Shown: one piece after another, positions 57,232-64,000 of the stretch | Layout of the letters: the number at the start of each line of letters is the position of its first letter | How positions within the stretch are numbered: position 1 is the first letter of the stretch | Notes under the pieces: generated by a model | The model's database searches: none | What the model was told of the DNA's origin: nothing | What the model saw: only the letters and a program-made list of their open reading frames with translations | Translations under genes and position numbers: made by a program | From: Pseudomonadota bacterium | Lineage (GTDB): Bacteria > Pseudomonadota > Alphaproteobacteria > Micavibrionales > UBA2020 | Direction: 5' to 3' | DNA length: 64,000 bases | Assembly: GCA_021849295.1 (NCBI GenBank) | Contig: JAJZTA010000001.1 | Span: forward strand, 62,001 to 126,000

Positions 57232-58133
57232 TGTGTTTCCGTTTGCTTTTCAGGCAGGTTGCGAAGGCGCACGCGGGTGACGCGGCGCGGGTCGGCGTCG
57301 AGAATTTCGAACTCGATGCCCGATGCCGGATGGTGGATGATCTCGCCGCGGGTCGGCACGTGCCCCGCGATGGCGGCGACGAGGCCGCCGAGCGTGTCCA
57401 CGTCCTCGTCCTCCTCGTCCTCGGTGAAGACATTGCCGTATTTCTCCTCGAAATCCTCGATGGAATAGCGCGCGTCGGCGATGACGGAGCGATCGGGGCG
57501 TTCGATCAGCTGCGGGTCGATGTCGAAGGCGTATTCGTCGTCGATCTCGCCGACGATGGCCTCGATCAGGTCGGAGATGGTGATCAGTCCGTCGATGCCG
57601 CCGAACTCGTCGACCACGAAGGCGATATGCACTTTGGACTGGCGGAGCTGCATCAGCAAATCCAGCACGCGCATCGAGGGCGAAACCACCAGCACGTCGC
57701 GCATGATGTCTTTCAGCTCGAAGGGTTCGCCTTCGGCGATATGCGCCACAACGTCCTTGATGTGTACGTAGCCGATGATGTTGTCGAGGTCGCCCTTGTA
57801 GACGGGGATGCGGCTGTGCGGGCGTTCGGAGAGCAGCTTGACCAGCTCCTGGCGCGGCGTGCCCAGCTCGAGCGCCATGATGTCCACACGCGGCACCATG
57901 ACCTTGGCGACCGGCAGGTCGCGCAGCTGCAGAATGTTGGTGATGAGTTTGCGCTCGTGCCGCGCGACGGCGGACTGCGGCGCGTCCTCCTCTTCCTCTA
58001 TCAGTTCCTCGATGGCTTCGCGCAAGCTGTCGTCGTTGCTGGTGCGCATCGGCAGCAGCCGCTTGACCCAGTCCATCAGACTTTTGTCGTCTTCGTCGGA
58101 TATGCGTGAATGTTGCGGGCCGTCGTCTTCCAT
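57228..58133 (-). CDS. corC: CorC/HlyC-type CBS-domain protein
   Basis: The protein of about 301 residues has two CBS domains (about 65-185) and a C-terminal transporter-associated CorC_HlyC domain (about 205-290), with no membrane segment. Conserved blocks are VMVPRVDIMALELG, GYVHIKDVV and FVVDEFGGIDGLITISDLIEAIVGEI. It is linked to Mg2+/Co2+ efflux in E. coli. I chose the ATG at 58133 (MEDDGPQHSR), 5 bases after the ybeY stop; a longer start at 58211 would overlap ybeY. Its partner CNNM-like protein at 22.7 kb has the same C-terminal domain. Confidence 0.93.
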   Translation of the reverse strand: MEDDGPQHSRISDEDDKSLMDWVKRLLPMRTSNDDSLREAIEELIEEEEDAPQSAVARHERKLITNILQLRDLPVAKVMVPRVDIMALELGTPRQELVKLLSERPHSRIPVYKGDLDNIIGYVHIKDVVAHIAEGEPFELKDIMRDVLVVSPSMRVLDLLMQLRQSKVHIAFVVDEFGGIDGLITISDLIEAIVGEIDDEYAFDIDPQLIERPDRSVIADARYSIEDFEEKYGNVFTEDEEDEDVDTLGGLVAAIAGHVPTRGEIIHHPASGIEFEILDADPRRVTRVRLRNLPEKQTETQ

Positions 58134-58137
58134 GGTC

Positions 58138-58683
58138 CTAATGCTTGATCTTCTTAAGGCGGCTCTTCTCATGATAGGGATCAGGATACCCCAAAGACGC
58201 GAGAATGTCACACTCTAGTTTTTCCATAGCCTCGGCCTCCCGTGTCCGCATATGATCGTAGCCTAGAAGATGCAGAATTCCATGCACGATCAGGTGGATA
58301 ACGTGATTTTCCAGACTTTTGTCCTGTTCGTTGCATTCGGCGCGGATGGTCTGGTAGGCCAGCACGATGTCGCCGAGCGGCACATCGCTCTTGGGCGGGT
58401 AGATATCCAGCGCGGCGCGGCGGAAGTTCTGCAGGTTGAACTGCGGGAACGACAGCACGTTGGTCGGCTTGTTTTTGCCGCGGTAGTTTTTGTTGAGCGT
58501 CCTGACGTTCGTATCGTCGGTGAGGACGATGTTGACGTCGAAGTGGCGGCGGCCGAACGCGGCGGGCTTTTTCGCCTGCAAAAAAGTCTCCGTGGCTGCG
58601 GCCGCGATCTTCGTCGGCATCAGCGGAAAAGCGCGGTTCCATTTGGCCGAGGCCTTGTCGATGTTCACGGTGATGTGTCTCAT
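58138..58683 (-). CDS. ybeY: endoribonuclease YbeY
   Basis: YbeY processes 16S rRNA and helps ribosome quality control. The 181 residues carry the zinc motif H-x3-H-x5-H in HLIVHGILHLLGYDHM, and the RTLNKNYRGKNKPTNVLSFP core. It overlaps phoH by 4 bases upstream and lies 4 bases before corC. The miaB-phoH-ybeY-corC order is conserved in alphaproteobacteria. Confidence 0.96.
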   Translation of the reverse strand: MRHITVNIDKASAKWNRAFPLMPTKIAAAATETFLQAKKPAAFGRRHFDVNIVLTDDTNVRTLNKNYRGKNKPTNVLSFPQFNLQNFRRAALDIYPPKSDVPLGDIVLAYQTIRAECNEQDKSLENHVIHLIVHGILHLLGYDHMRTREAEAMEKLECDILASLGYPDPYHEKSRLKKIKH

Positions 58684-59717
58684 TTTTTACTGTCCCTCTT
58701 GTCGCGATCCCTTTTATCATAAGCCTCGACGATATGCTTGACGATGCGGCTGCGCACGACGTCCGCTTCGCCGAATTCGATGAAGGCCGTATCCTTGACG
58801 CCGCGCAAAACCTCCACCGCGTCCTGTAAACCCGATTTCGAGCCGTCAGGCAAGTCCGTTTGCGACAAATCGCCGGTAATGATCATGCGGCTGCCCTCGC
58901 CGATGCGCGTCAGCGCCATTTTCATCTGCGCGACGGTGGTGTTCTGCGCCTCGTCGAGAACGATGGCCGCATCCGAGAGCGTGCGTCCGCGCATGAAGGC
59001 AAGCGGCGCGATCTCGATGGTACCGTCGGCGAAGCGGCGCGCGATCTGGTCGGGCGGCATCATGTCGTGCAGCGCGTCGTAGACGGGGCGCAGGTACGGG
59101 TCGATCTTCTCCTGCATCGTGCCGGGCAGAAAGCCGAGATGCTCGCCCGCCTCGACGGCGGGGCGGCAGAGGATCAGGCGGTCGATCGTGCCCGCCATCA
59201 GCATCGTCACGGCCTGCGCGACGGCGAGAAAGGTTTTGCCCGTGCCCGCGGGGCCGAGGCCGAAGACGAGCGCATGTTTGCGGATGGCTTCGAGATATTC
59301 TTTCTGTTTCGGCGTGCGCGCCGAGATCGTTTTGCTCTTGGCCTTGATGTGCGGCTCTTTCAGCGCGGCCTTGGCGGCGGTGCGCATGGTTGCGTCCATC
59401 GGACTCAAGGCGACCTGCAGCGCGGCGGAGACGTCTTCCTTGCCGACCGTGAGGCCGCTGGTCAGGCGGTCCCACAGCACGTCGAAAACCGTCTGCGCCA
59501 TTTTGAGCTTGAGCTTTTCGCCGGAGATGACGATCTCGTTGCCGCGCGCGGAAATTTCGACGTCGAGCTCTTCCTCTATCTGCGCGAGATGTCTGTCGTG
59601 CTCGCCGAAGAGTTGCGGTACCAGCGTGTTGTCATCGAATTGCATCCCGATGCGCCGAACGGCCTGTTTGTTCAAATGCGGACTCCGATCTGTATACAAA
59701 GAGAGGTGATGCCTCAT
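58680..59717 (-). CDS. phoH: PhoH-like ATPase (YbeZ)
   Basis: PhoH/YbeZ is a P-loop ATPase that partners with YbeY in RNA metabolism. The 345-residue form has Walker A GPAGTGKTFLAVAQAV, Walker B IVLDEAQNTTVAQMKMALTRIG and the PhoH-typical GDLSQTDLPDG. The start is uncertain. Homology begins around residue 26 (MQFDDNTLVP, ATG at 59642), and a TTG at 59675 has GGAG 7 bases upstream. The ATG at 59717 gives the longest form. It overlaps ybeY by 4 bases. Confidence 0.95.
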   Translation of the reverse strand: MRHHLSLYTDRSPHLNKQAVRRIGMQFDDNTLVPQLFGEHDRHLAQIEEELDVEISARGNEIVISGEKLKLKMAQTVFDVLWDRLTSGLTVGKEDVSAALQVALSPMDATMRTAAKAALKEPHIKAKSKTISARTPKQKEYLEAIRKHALVFGLGPAGTGKTFLAVAQAVTMLMAGTIDRLILCRPAVEAGEHLGFLPGTMQEKIDPYLRPVYDALHDMMPPDQIARRFADGTIEIAPLAFMRGRTLSDAAIVLDEAQNTTVAQMKMALTRIGEGSRMIITGDLSQTDLPDGSKSGLQDAVEVLRGVKDTAFIEFGEADVVRSRIVKHIVEAYDKRDRDKRDSKK

Positions 59718-59786
59718 CTTCAGCTTATCACCAAATGTTAAACATTTGTTTACAAGCAGGTGATTTCATTGACATATTTAGGCTAT

Positions 59787-61127
59787 TTATGCCGATTTTT
59801 TGGGAAGAACTTCTTCCAACGTGACGATTTCGCCCGCGAGACCATTCTGGAAGGCGCGGGAAATTTTGACGTCTGTCATCATGCCGAACAGCCGTTCGGA
59901 CGCGTCGACATAGACCGACTGCATGTAAGGCGTCTTGCCGAGGAGCTGTCCCGGCTTTTGTCCCTTGCGGTCGAACAGCACGGGCAGCACCCTGCCCGCC
60001 ATGCTTTCGTTGAGCCGCGTCTGCTGCGCGAACAGGAGCGCCTGCAATTCCTGCAAGCGTTTGTCTTTCACCGCCTCGGAAACCATGCCGTCCATCACCG
60101 CGCCGGGCGTGCCGGGTCGCGGGCTGTATTTGAACGAATAGCAGGAGGCGTAGCCGACTTTTTCCGCGAGATCCATCGTCGCCCGATGGTCCGCGTCCGT
60201 CTCGCCGGGGAAGCCGACGATGAAATCGGAGCTGAGCGCGATGTCCGGACGCGCTGTGCGGATTTTGTCGATGATGGCGAGATATTCTTCCGCCGTGTGC
60301 TTGCGGTTCATGCGCTCAAGGATGCGGTCGGAGCCGCTCTGCACCGGCAAATGCAAAAATGGCATGAGTTTTTTTATGTCGCGGTGCGCTTCGATCAGAT
60401 GATCGTTCATGTCGCGCGGATGCGAGGTCATGTAGCGGATGCGCTGCACGCCGTCGATCTCCGCGATGGCGGCGATCAGATCGGCAAGGTCGTAGTCACC
60501 GCCGTGATAGGCATTCACATTTTGCCCGAGCAGCGTGATTTCCTTCGCGCCCCGTCCCGCGAGACGTTTCGCTTCCTCGATCACCTGCTCCGGCGGGCGG
60601 GAGAATTCCGCGCCCCGCGTATAAGGCACGACGCAGAAGGTGCAGAACTTGTCGCAACCTTCCTGCACCGACAAAAACGCCGACGGGCTTTCAACAGCCG
60701 CTTCGGGCAGATGGTCGAATTTCGATTCAACGGGGAAATCGGTGTTGATGACGCGCTCGCCGCCGTTGGCTTTCAACACCATTTCCGGCAGCAAGTGATA
60801 GGTTTGCGGGCCGAAGATCATATCGACATATTTGGCGCGCTTCATGATGACGTCGCCCTCCGCCTGCGCCACGCAGCCCGCGACGGCGATCAGCGGCTTG
60901 TTTTCGGCGCGCGCGTCCTTGATGTCGCGCAGACGACCGAGGTCGGAGAAGACTTTGTCCGTCGCCTTCTCGCGGATGTGGCAGGTGTTGAGGATCATGA
61001 GGTCAGCGTCGTCCGGCGTCTCCGTCGGCGCATAGCCGAGCGGGAACAGCACGTCCGCCATCTTCTGGCTGTCGTAGACGTTCATCTGGCAGCCCCAGGT
61101 CTTGATATATAATTTCTTATTGCTCAT
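59787..61127 (-). CDS. miaB: tRNA-2-methylthio-N6-dimethylallyladenosine synthase MiaB
   Basis: This radical-SAM enzyme makes ms2i6A37 in tRNAs. The 446 residues have an N-terminal MTTase domain (TWGCQMNVYDSQKM, NTCHIREKATDKVFSDLG), the CX3CX2C cluster in QEGCDKFCTFCVVPYTRG, and a C-terminal TRAM domain (LIGKTPYMQSVYV-like). The GCQMN motif marks it as MiaB rather than MtaB. It is the first gene of the operon with phoH 70 bases after it. Confidence 0.96.
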   Translation of the reverse strand: MSNKKLYIKTWGCQMNVYDSQKMADVLFPLGYAPTETPDDADLMILNTCHIREKATDKVFSDLGRLRDIKDARAENKPLIAVAGCVAQAEGDVIMKRAKYVDMIFGPQTYHLLPEMVLKANGGERVINTDFPVESKFDHLPEAAVESPSAFLSVQEGCDKFCTFCVVPYTRGAEFSRPPEQVIEEAKRLAGRGAKEITLLGQNVNAYHGGDYDLADLIAAIAEIDGVQRIRYMTSHPRDMNDHLIEAHRDIKKLMPFLHLPVQSGSDRILERMNRKHTAEEYLAIIDKIRTARPDIALSSDFIVGFPGETDADHRATMDLAEKVGYASCYSFKYSPRPGTPGAVMDGMVSEAVKDKRLQELQALLFAQQTRLNESMAGRVLPVLFDRKGQKPGQLLGKTPYMQSVYVDASERLFGMMTDVKISRAFQNGLAGEIVTLEEVLPKKSA

Positions 61128-61219
61128 CGGGTTTATTAATCATATTCCTTGTCCGATTGTCCAGATTTTTTATGTAACGGACTTGATTAATCCTTGCGGC
61201 TCTGCCATCTTTTTCGGGC

Positions 61220-61696
61220 ATGAAAAAGTTTATCCTGTCGGCAGCAATTGCCTTGTCGTTTATGTCGGTCGCGCCCGCGCAGGCGTGCTATAACGCGCTA
61301 CAGTTCGAGGCCGAACAGGGCCTGCGCATCCACAGCGAAATGATGGTCATCGGCCTCACCTGCATCAAAATGCCGGGCGGACGGCAGGTCTACAACGAAT
61401 ATCAGGAATTCGACATCAACAACGCCGCGCTGATGGACGATTACAGCGAAATCCTGCTCCGCCACTATCAGGACGAAGGCGTGGAGCGGCCGCAAAGAAG
61501 GCTCGATAAACTGCGCACAAACATGGCCAACAACATCTCGCGCATGGCGATCGACATGAGTACGGTGGACTTCTGCAACCAGTACGAAGGCCACGTCACG
61601 AAAGCCGCGGAGATGAGCCCCGGCACCGTCCGCCTCTGGGCCGAGCATGTCTGGCCGAACGAGACGACTTCGGAGCCGCTCTGCACGCAAGAATAA
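61220..61696 (+). CDS. exported hypothetical protein
   Basis: This 158-residue protein has a signal peptide (MKKFILSAAIALSFMSVAPAQA, cleavage before CYNA). The mature part is helical, with four cysteines (CYNALQ, LTCIKM, VDFCNQYE and EPLCTQE), which suggest two disulfides. No family is recognised. It starts in the miaB/rplM spacer with weak initiation signals and is divergent from miaB. Confidence 0.75.
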   Translation: MKKFILSAAIALSFMSVAPAQACYNALQFEAEQGLRIHSEMMVIGLTCIKMPGGRQVYNEYQEFDINNAALMDDYSEILLRHYQDEGVERPQRRLDKLRTNMANNISRMAIDMSTVDFCNQYEGHVTKAAEMSPGTVRLWAEHVWPNETTSEPLCTQE

Positions 61697-61712
61697 CAAG
61701 CGGTTAGTCTGT

Positions 61713-61728
61713 TGGTATTATTATACCA
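61713..61728. repeat. short inverted repeat after the exported protein gene
   Basis: TGGTAT-TATT-ATACCA is a 6-base-arm inverted repeat 17 bases after the stop. It is not followed by a T-run, so it is at best a weak terminator or mRNA-end hairpin. Confidence 0.35.
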
Positions 61729-61779
61729 CATATTAAAACATTGAATTATATATATTTATCAACTATTTTCACATTTCTG

Positions 61780-61808
61780 TTGACGGGGCGACCATAATCC
61801 CGCATAAC
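61780..61808 (+). promoter_or_regulatory. candidate promoter for rplM-rpsI
   Basis: TTGACG (61780-61785) and CATAAC (61803-61808) are separated by 17 bases, about 39 bases before rplM. The elements are close to the sigma-70 consensus and suit a strongly transcribed ribosomal operon. Confidence 0.65.
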
Positions 61809-61846
61809 TCTGCGACCAAAACGCTTATAAAAACAGGAAAAGAACC

Positions 61847-62311
61847 ATGAAAACCTATTCAGCCAAACCGACGGAAGTCGAGAAAAAATGGCTTCTGATC
61901 GACGCGGACGGCATCGCGCTCGGCCGCCTCGCCAGCATCATCGCCATGCGTCTGCGCGGCAAGCACAAGCCGATGTACACCCCGCACATTGACTGCGGCG
62001 ACAACGTCATCGTCATCAACGCGGAGAAAGTCCGCATCACCGGCCGCAAGAAGCAGAACGACGTGTTCTACTGGCACACCGGCTTCCCGGGCGGGATCAA
62101 AGGCCGTTCCAAGGGCCAGATTCTCGAAAGCGAATTTCCCGAGCGCGTGATCGAAAACGCCGTGCGCCGCATGATGCCGAAGGAAAGCCCGCTCGCTCGT
62201 CAGCAAATGACGAACCTGCGCCTTTTCGCCGGTCCGAAACACGACCACGAAGCACAAAATCCCGAAGTGCTCGACGTCGCCGCGATGAACCCCAAGAACA
62301 AGAGGGCCTAA
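61847..62311 (+). CDS. rplM: 50S ribosomal protein L13
   Basis: L13 is an early-assembly protein of the large subunit. The 154 residues show [45 protein letters not shown], the GFPGGIK loop and [17 protein letters not shown], the usual L13 landmarks. It begins with [15 protein letters not shown]. The rpsI gene follows after 5 bases in the conserved rplM-rpsI pair. Confidence 0.98.
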   Translation: MKTYSAKPTEVEKKWLLIDADGIALGRLASIIAMRLRGKHKPMYTPHIDCGDNVIVINAEKVRITGRKKQNDVFYWHTGFPGGIKGRSKGQILESEFPERVIENAVRRMMPKESPLARQQMTNLRLFAGPKHDHEAQNPEVLDVAAMNPKNKRA

Positions 62312-62316
62312 ACACA

Positions 62317-62832
62317 ATGACCACCAAAACCTCCCTTTCCGATCTCAAATCTGCCGTCGCGGAAAAGACGGCAGAAACCGCCGCAGCCGGTACGGCAACA
62401 GTCACCGCACCCGCGTCCGTCGAACGCGTGCAGAAGCTGGACGCCAAAGGCCGCGCCTACGGCACCGGCCGCCGCAAGGACGCCATCGCGCGCGTCTGGG
62501 TCTCCCGCGGTTCGGGCAAGATCATCATCAACGGCCGCGATCAGGTGCAATACTTTGCGCGCGGCACGCAACGCCTCATCATCAACCAGCCGTTCGAGCT
62601 GACCAACCGCGCCGGCCAGTTCGACGTCAACTGCGTCGTCTCGGGCGGCGGGCTCTCCGGTCAGGCAGGCGCCGTGCGCCACGGCCTGTCCCGCGCCCTC
62701 GTCAACTTCGAGCCGGGCCTGCACCTGACCTTGAAAAAGGCCGGCCTGCTCACCCGCGACAGCCGCGTGGTCGAACGCAAGAAATACGGCAAGCACAAAG
62801 CGCGCCGCAGCACGCAGTGGGTCAAGCGTTAA
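62317..62832 (+). CDS. rpsI: 30S ribosomal protein S9
   Basis: S9 binds 16S rRNA and its C-terminal Arg reaches the P-site tRNA. The C-terminal ~130 residues match S9 ([55 protein letters not shown]). About 40 extra Ala/Thr-rich N-terminal residues ([27 protein letters not shown]) precede them, a common feature of alphaproteobacterial S9. The gene follows rplM and is closed by a terminator. Confidence 0.97.
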   Translation: MTTKTSLSDLKSAVAEKTAETAAAGTATVTAPASVERVQKLDAKGRAYGTGRRKDAIARVWVSRGSGKIIINGRDQVQYFARGTQRLIINQPFELTNRAGQFDVNCVVSGGGLSGQAGAVRHGLSRALVNFEPGLHLTLKKAGLLTRDSRVVERKKYGKHKARRSTQWVKR

Positions 62833-63149
62833 AGCAAAGCCCGAGCGCGTGGCAACATGCGCGACGACGGTTTGCGTCATTCAAAAACGCTTTTCCGCAC
62901 ACAGTTGCAAAAATGGACGTCCGGTTCGCCGGGCGTCCTTTTTTGTGGCAAATTTTTCTCTTAAAGTGTTCTAGCAGAAATTTTTTGTATAAAGCTGATA
63001 TACTTGAAAAATTGTCAATATTTTGATTATGCCAATACAATTTACACTCCAAATAACGCATTGTAAAAGTTGAAGATTGCGGCGATTTAGGCCACACTAC
63101 GCGCTGACCGTTTTTATTAAACTGATTCAGCAAATATAGGGCCTCCAGT
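62833..63149. other. 317-base spacer between rpsI and the lipoprotein gene
   Basis: The gap holds the rplM-rpsI terminator, then an AT-rich stretch (about 62945-63070) without a supported gene, and the leader of the lipoprotein gene. I see no tRNA or small ORF with a ribosome site. Confidence 0.6.
62915..62944 (+). terminator. rho-independent terminator after rpsI
   Basis: The stem GGACGTCCGG / CCGGGCGTCC (one T-G wobble) has a TTCG tetraloop and is followed by TTTTTT. It lies 82 bases after the rpsI stop codon. Confidence 0.92.
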
Positions 63150-63983
63150 ATGAAAAAGATCGCGGTTACCGTTGCGCTTCTCAGTGTAAGCGTCCTCGCC
63201 TCCTGCAGCAGCATGCACGGCGGTTCGTTCAGCGAGCTGACCGGCTATGCGACGGCGCAGTCCGATCAAACGCAACAGCCCGCGCCGCAACAAACCGCAG
63301 CGCCGCAGGCGATGCAGCAACCCGCGCCGGTTGCGGCGCAGGAAGGCTACGCCGCGCCGTCACCGCCGCCGCAGCAGGCGGAGAACGCGGCGCCGACTCC
63401 CTTTCCGTCCCCGCTGGACAACTACAAAAACCTGATTTGGACCCATCTCGGCAACATCGGAGCCAGACGCCCCGCCAGAACGCTCGTCGTCATGCCGCCG
63501 CCGGTCGAGTACAACACGAGCGTGGACGTTTATCCGGTGGGCGGCGACATGGCGCCCTATGCGATCGTGGACAAAATGAGTCGGCAATACAGGCATAACA
63601 TGGGCGGCGGTTACGACAACGCCCGCGTCGAGCAGGTCTATTTCCCCTACGGCTCGTCCAAAGTCGCCGCGATCGACAGGGAGAACCTGCGCGAGCTGAT
63701 GCGCTCTCTGCTCCGCGAGAGCGACGATTACAGCCTGACCGTCGTCGGCCATGCCAGCGCCTCCGTCGCGGGCAAGGGCAGCGGGATAAGCAAACAAATC
63801 GCCAACTACAGAATGGGCAAAAGACGCGCCGAGGCCGTTTCGCATGTGCTGATCGGCGCGGGCGCGGCGCGGAGCGCCGTCACGACCAGATCGGTCGGCG
63901 CGACGGAGCCCGCGCAAGACCTGCATGGCATGTCGCAGCAGTCTGCGGACCAGCGTGCGGACGTCTTTCTGGATGCGAACTGA
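63150..63983 (+). CDS. OmpA-family outer-membrane lipoprotein
   Basis: This 277-residue protein has a lipoprotein signal with lipobox L-A-S-C (VLASCSSM, Cys at about residue 19). A Gln/Pro/Ala-rich linker (about 38-85) and a middle region follow, then a C-terminal OmpA-like peptidoglycan-binding domain (VEQVYFPYGSSKV, LTVVGHAS, YRMGKRRAEAVSHVLIGAGA, VTTRSVGATEP, ADQRADVFLDAN). It probably tethers the outer membrane to the peptidoglycan. Ribosome and promoter signals upstream are weak. It ends 17 bases before the window edge. Confidence 0.9.
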   Translation: MKKIAVTVALLSVSVLASCSSMHGGSFSELTGYATAQSDQTQQPAPQQTAAPQAMQQPAPVAAQEGYAAPSPPPQQAENAAPTPFPSPLDNYKNLIWTHLGNIGARRPARTLVVMPPPVEYNTSVDVYPVGGDMAPYAIVDKMSRQYRHNMGGGYDNARVEQVYFPYGSSKVAAIDRENLRELMRSLLRESDDYSLTVVGHASASVAGKGSGISKQIANYRMGKRRAEAVSHVLIGAGAARSAVTTRSVGATEPAQDLHGMSQQSADQRADVFLDAN

Positions 63984-64000
63984 TTTTTGAACAAAGCTGA

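Overview
This window is about 64 kb of moderately GC-rich chromosome that reads as an alphaproteobacterium. The reasons are the gene sets and their order: dapF-mtaB-ftsY, yajC-secD-secF, miaB-phoH-ybeY-corC, aroK-aroB, CobS/CobT-type proteins beside a DnaJ-domain protein, a sym-homospermidine synthase, and a leucine-catabolism carboxylase with HMG-CoA lyase. A Rhodospirillales- or Micavibrio-like lineage would fit, but genus cannot be fixed from sequence reading alone. Almost all of the window is core housekeeping DNA. I see no rRNA, tRNA, CRISPR array, insertion sequence or prophage.

Layout. 1-2.2 kb (minus strand): an XRE-type regulator, rplK, rplA and a small chagasin-like protein. 2.3-4.8 kb (plus): dut-tag-cysK and a small disordered protein, closed by a terminator. 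4.8-10.1 kb (minus): the operon dapF-mtaB-ftsY-amn-membrane protein. 10.1-14.5 kb (plus): a parS-like site, a DsbA-type thioredoxin-fold protein and smc. 14.5-21.8 kb (minus): a HAD-phosphatase fusion, yajC-secD-secF, a CLC channel and homospermidine synthase. 21.9-25.8 kb: mazG, converging on aroK-aroB-CNNM/CBS protein. 25.9-28.6 kb: a 50-aa membrane peptide, a XerC/D recombinase and accA. 28.6-36.4 kb is an accessory-looking stretch: a broken ribbon-helix-helix gene, DnaJ-CobS, a coiled-coil gene on the opposite strand, CobT, a SET-domain protein, greB, a fatty acid desaturase and a membrane-anchored protein with two CX3C-X9-CX3C modules. 36.5-41.9 kb: a haem-motif chemoreceptor, a 2OG-Fe(II) oxygenase, hisS, an exported protein and sufE. 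42-46 kb (plus): clpX, an orphan gene, cutA and an Uup-type ABC-F ATPase. 46-52 kb: a calcineurin-like phosphatase, murJ, ubiE, a cysteine hydrolase and prfB with its programmed frameshift. 52-61 kb (mostly minus): HMG-CoA lyase, methylcrotonyl-CoA carboxylase alpha, then miaB-phoH-ybeY-corC-enoyl-CoA hydratase-MazG-like, with a plus-strand HExxH protein between them. 61-64 kb (plus): an exported protein, rplM-rpsI with terminator, and an OmpA-like lipoprotein.

How the genes fit together. Protein export is covered by ftsY, yajC/secDF and a DsbA-like oxidase. Envelope building is covered by dapF, murJ, accA and a desaturase. Translation and tRNA/rRNA maturation are covered by four ribosomal proteins, prfB, hisS, miaB, mtaB, ybeY and the ABC-F protein. 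Nucleotide-pool cleaning is covered by dut, two MazG-type proteins and amn. HMG-CoA lyase, MccA and a LiuC-like hydratase form part of leucine breakdown.

Most notable observations: a parS-like palindrome 914 bases upstream of smc; a homospermidine synthase whose N-terminus is out of frame with its only upstream ATG by one base at an A5 run; an RHH gene cut by an in-frame stop; the two CX3C-X9-CX3C modules; and DnaJ/CobS/CobT with an unknown coiled-coil gene lodged between CobS and CobT.
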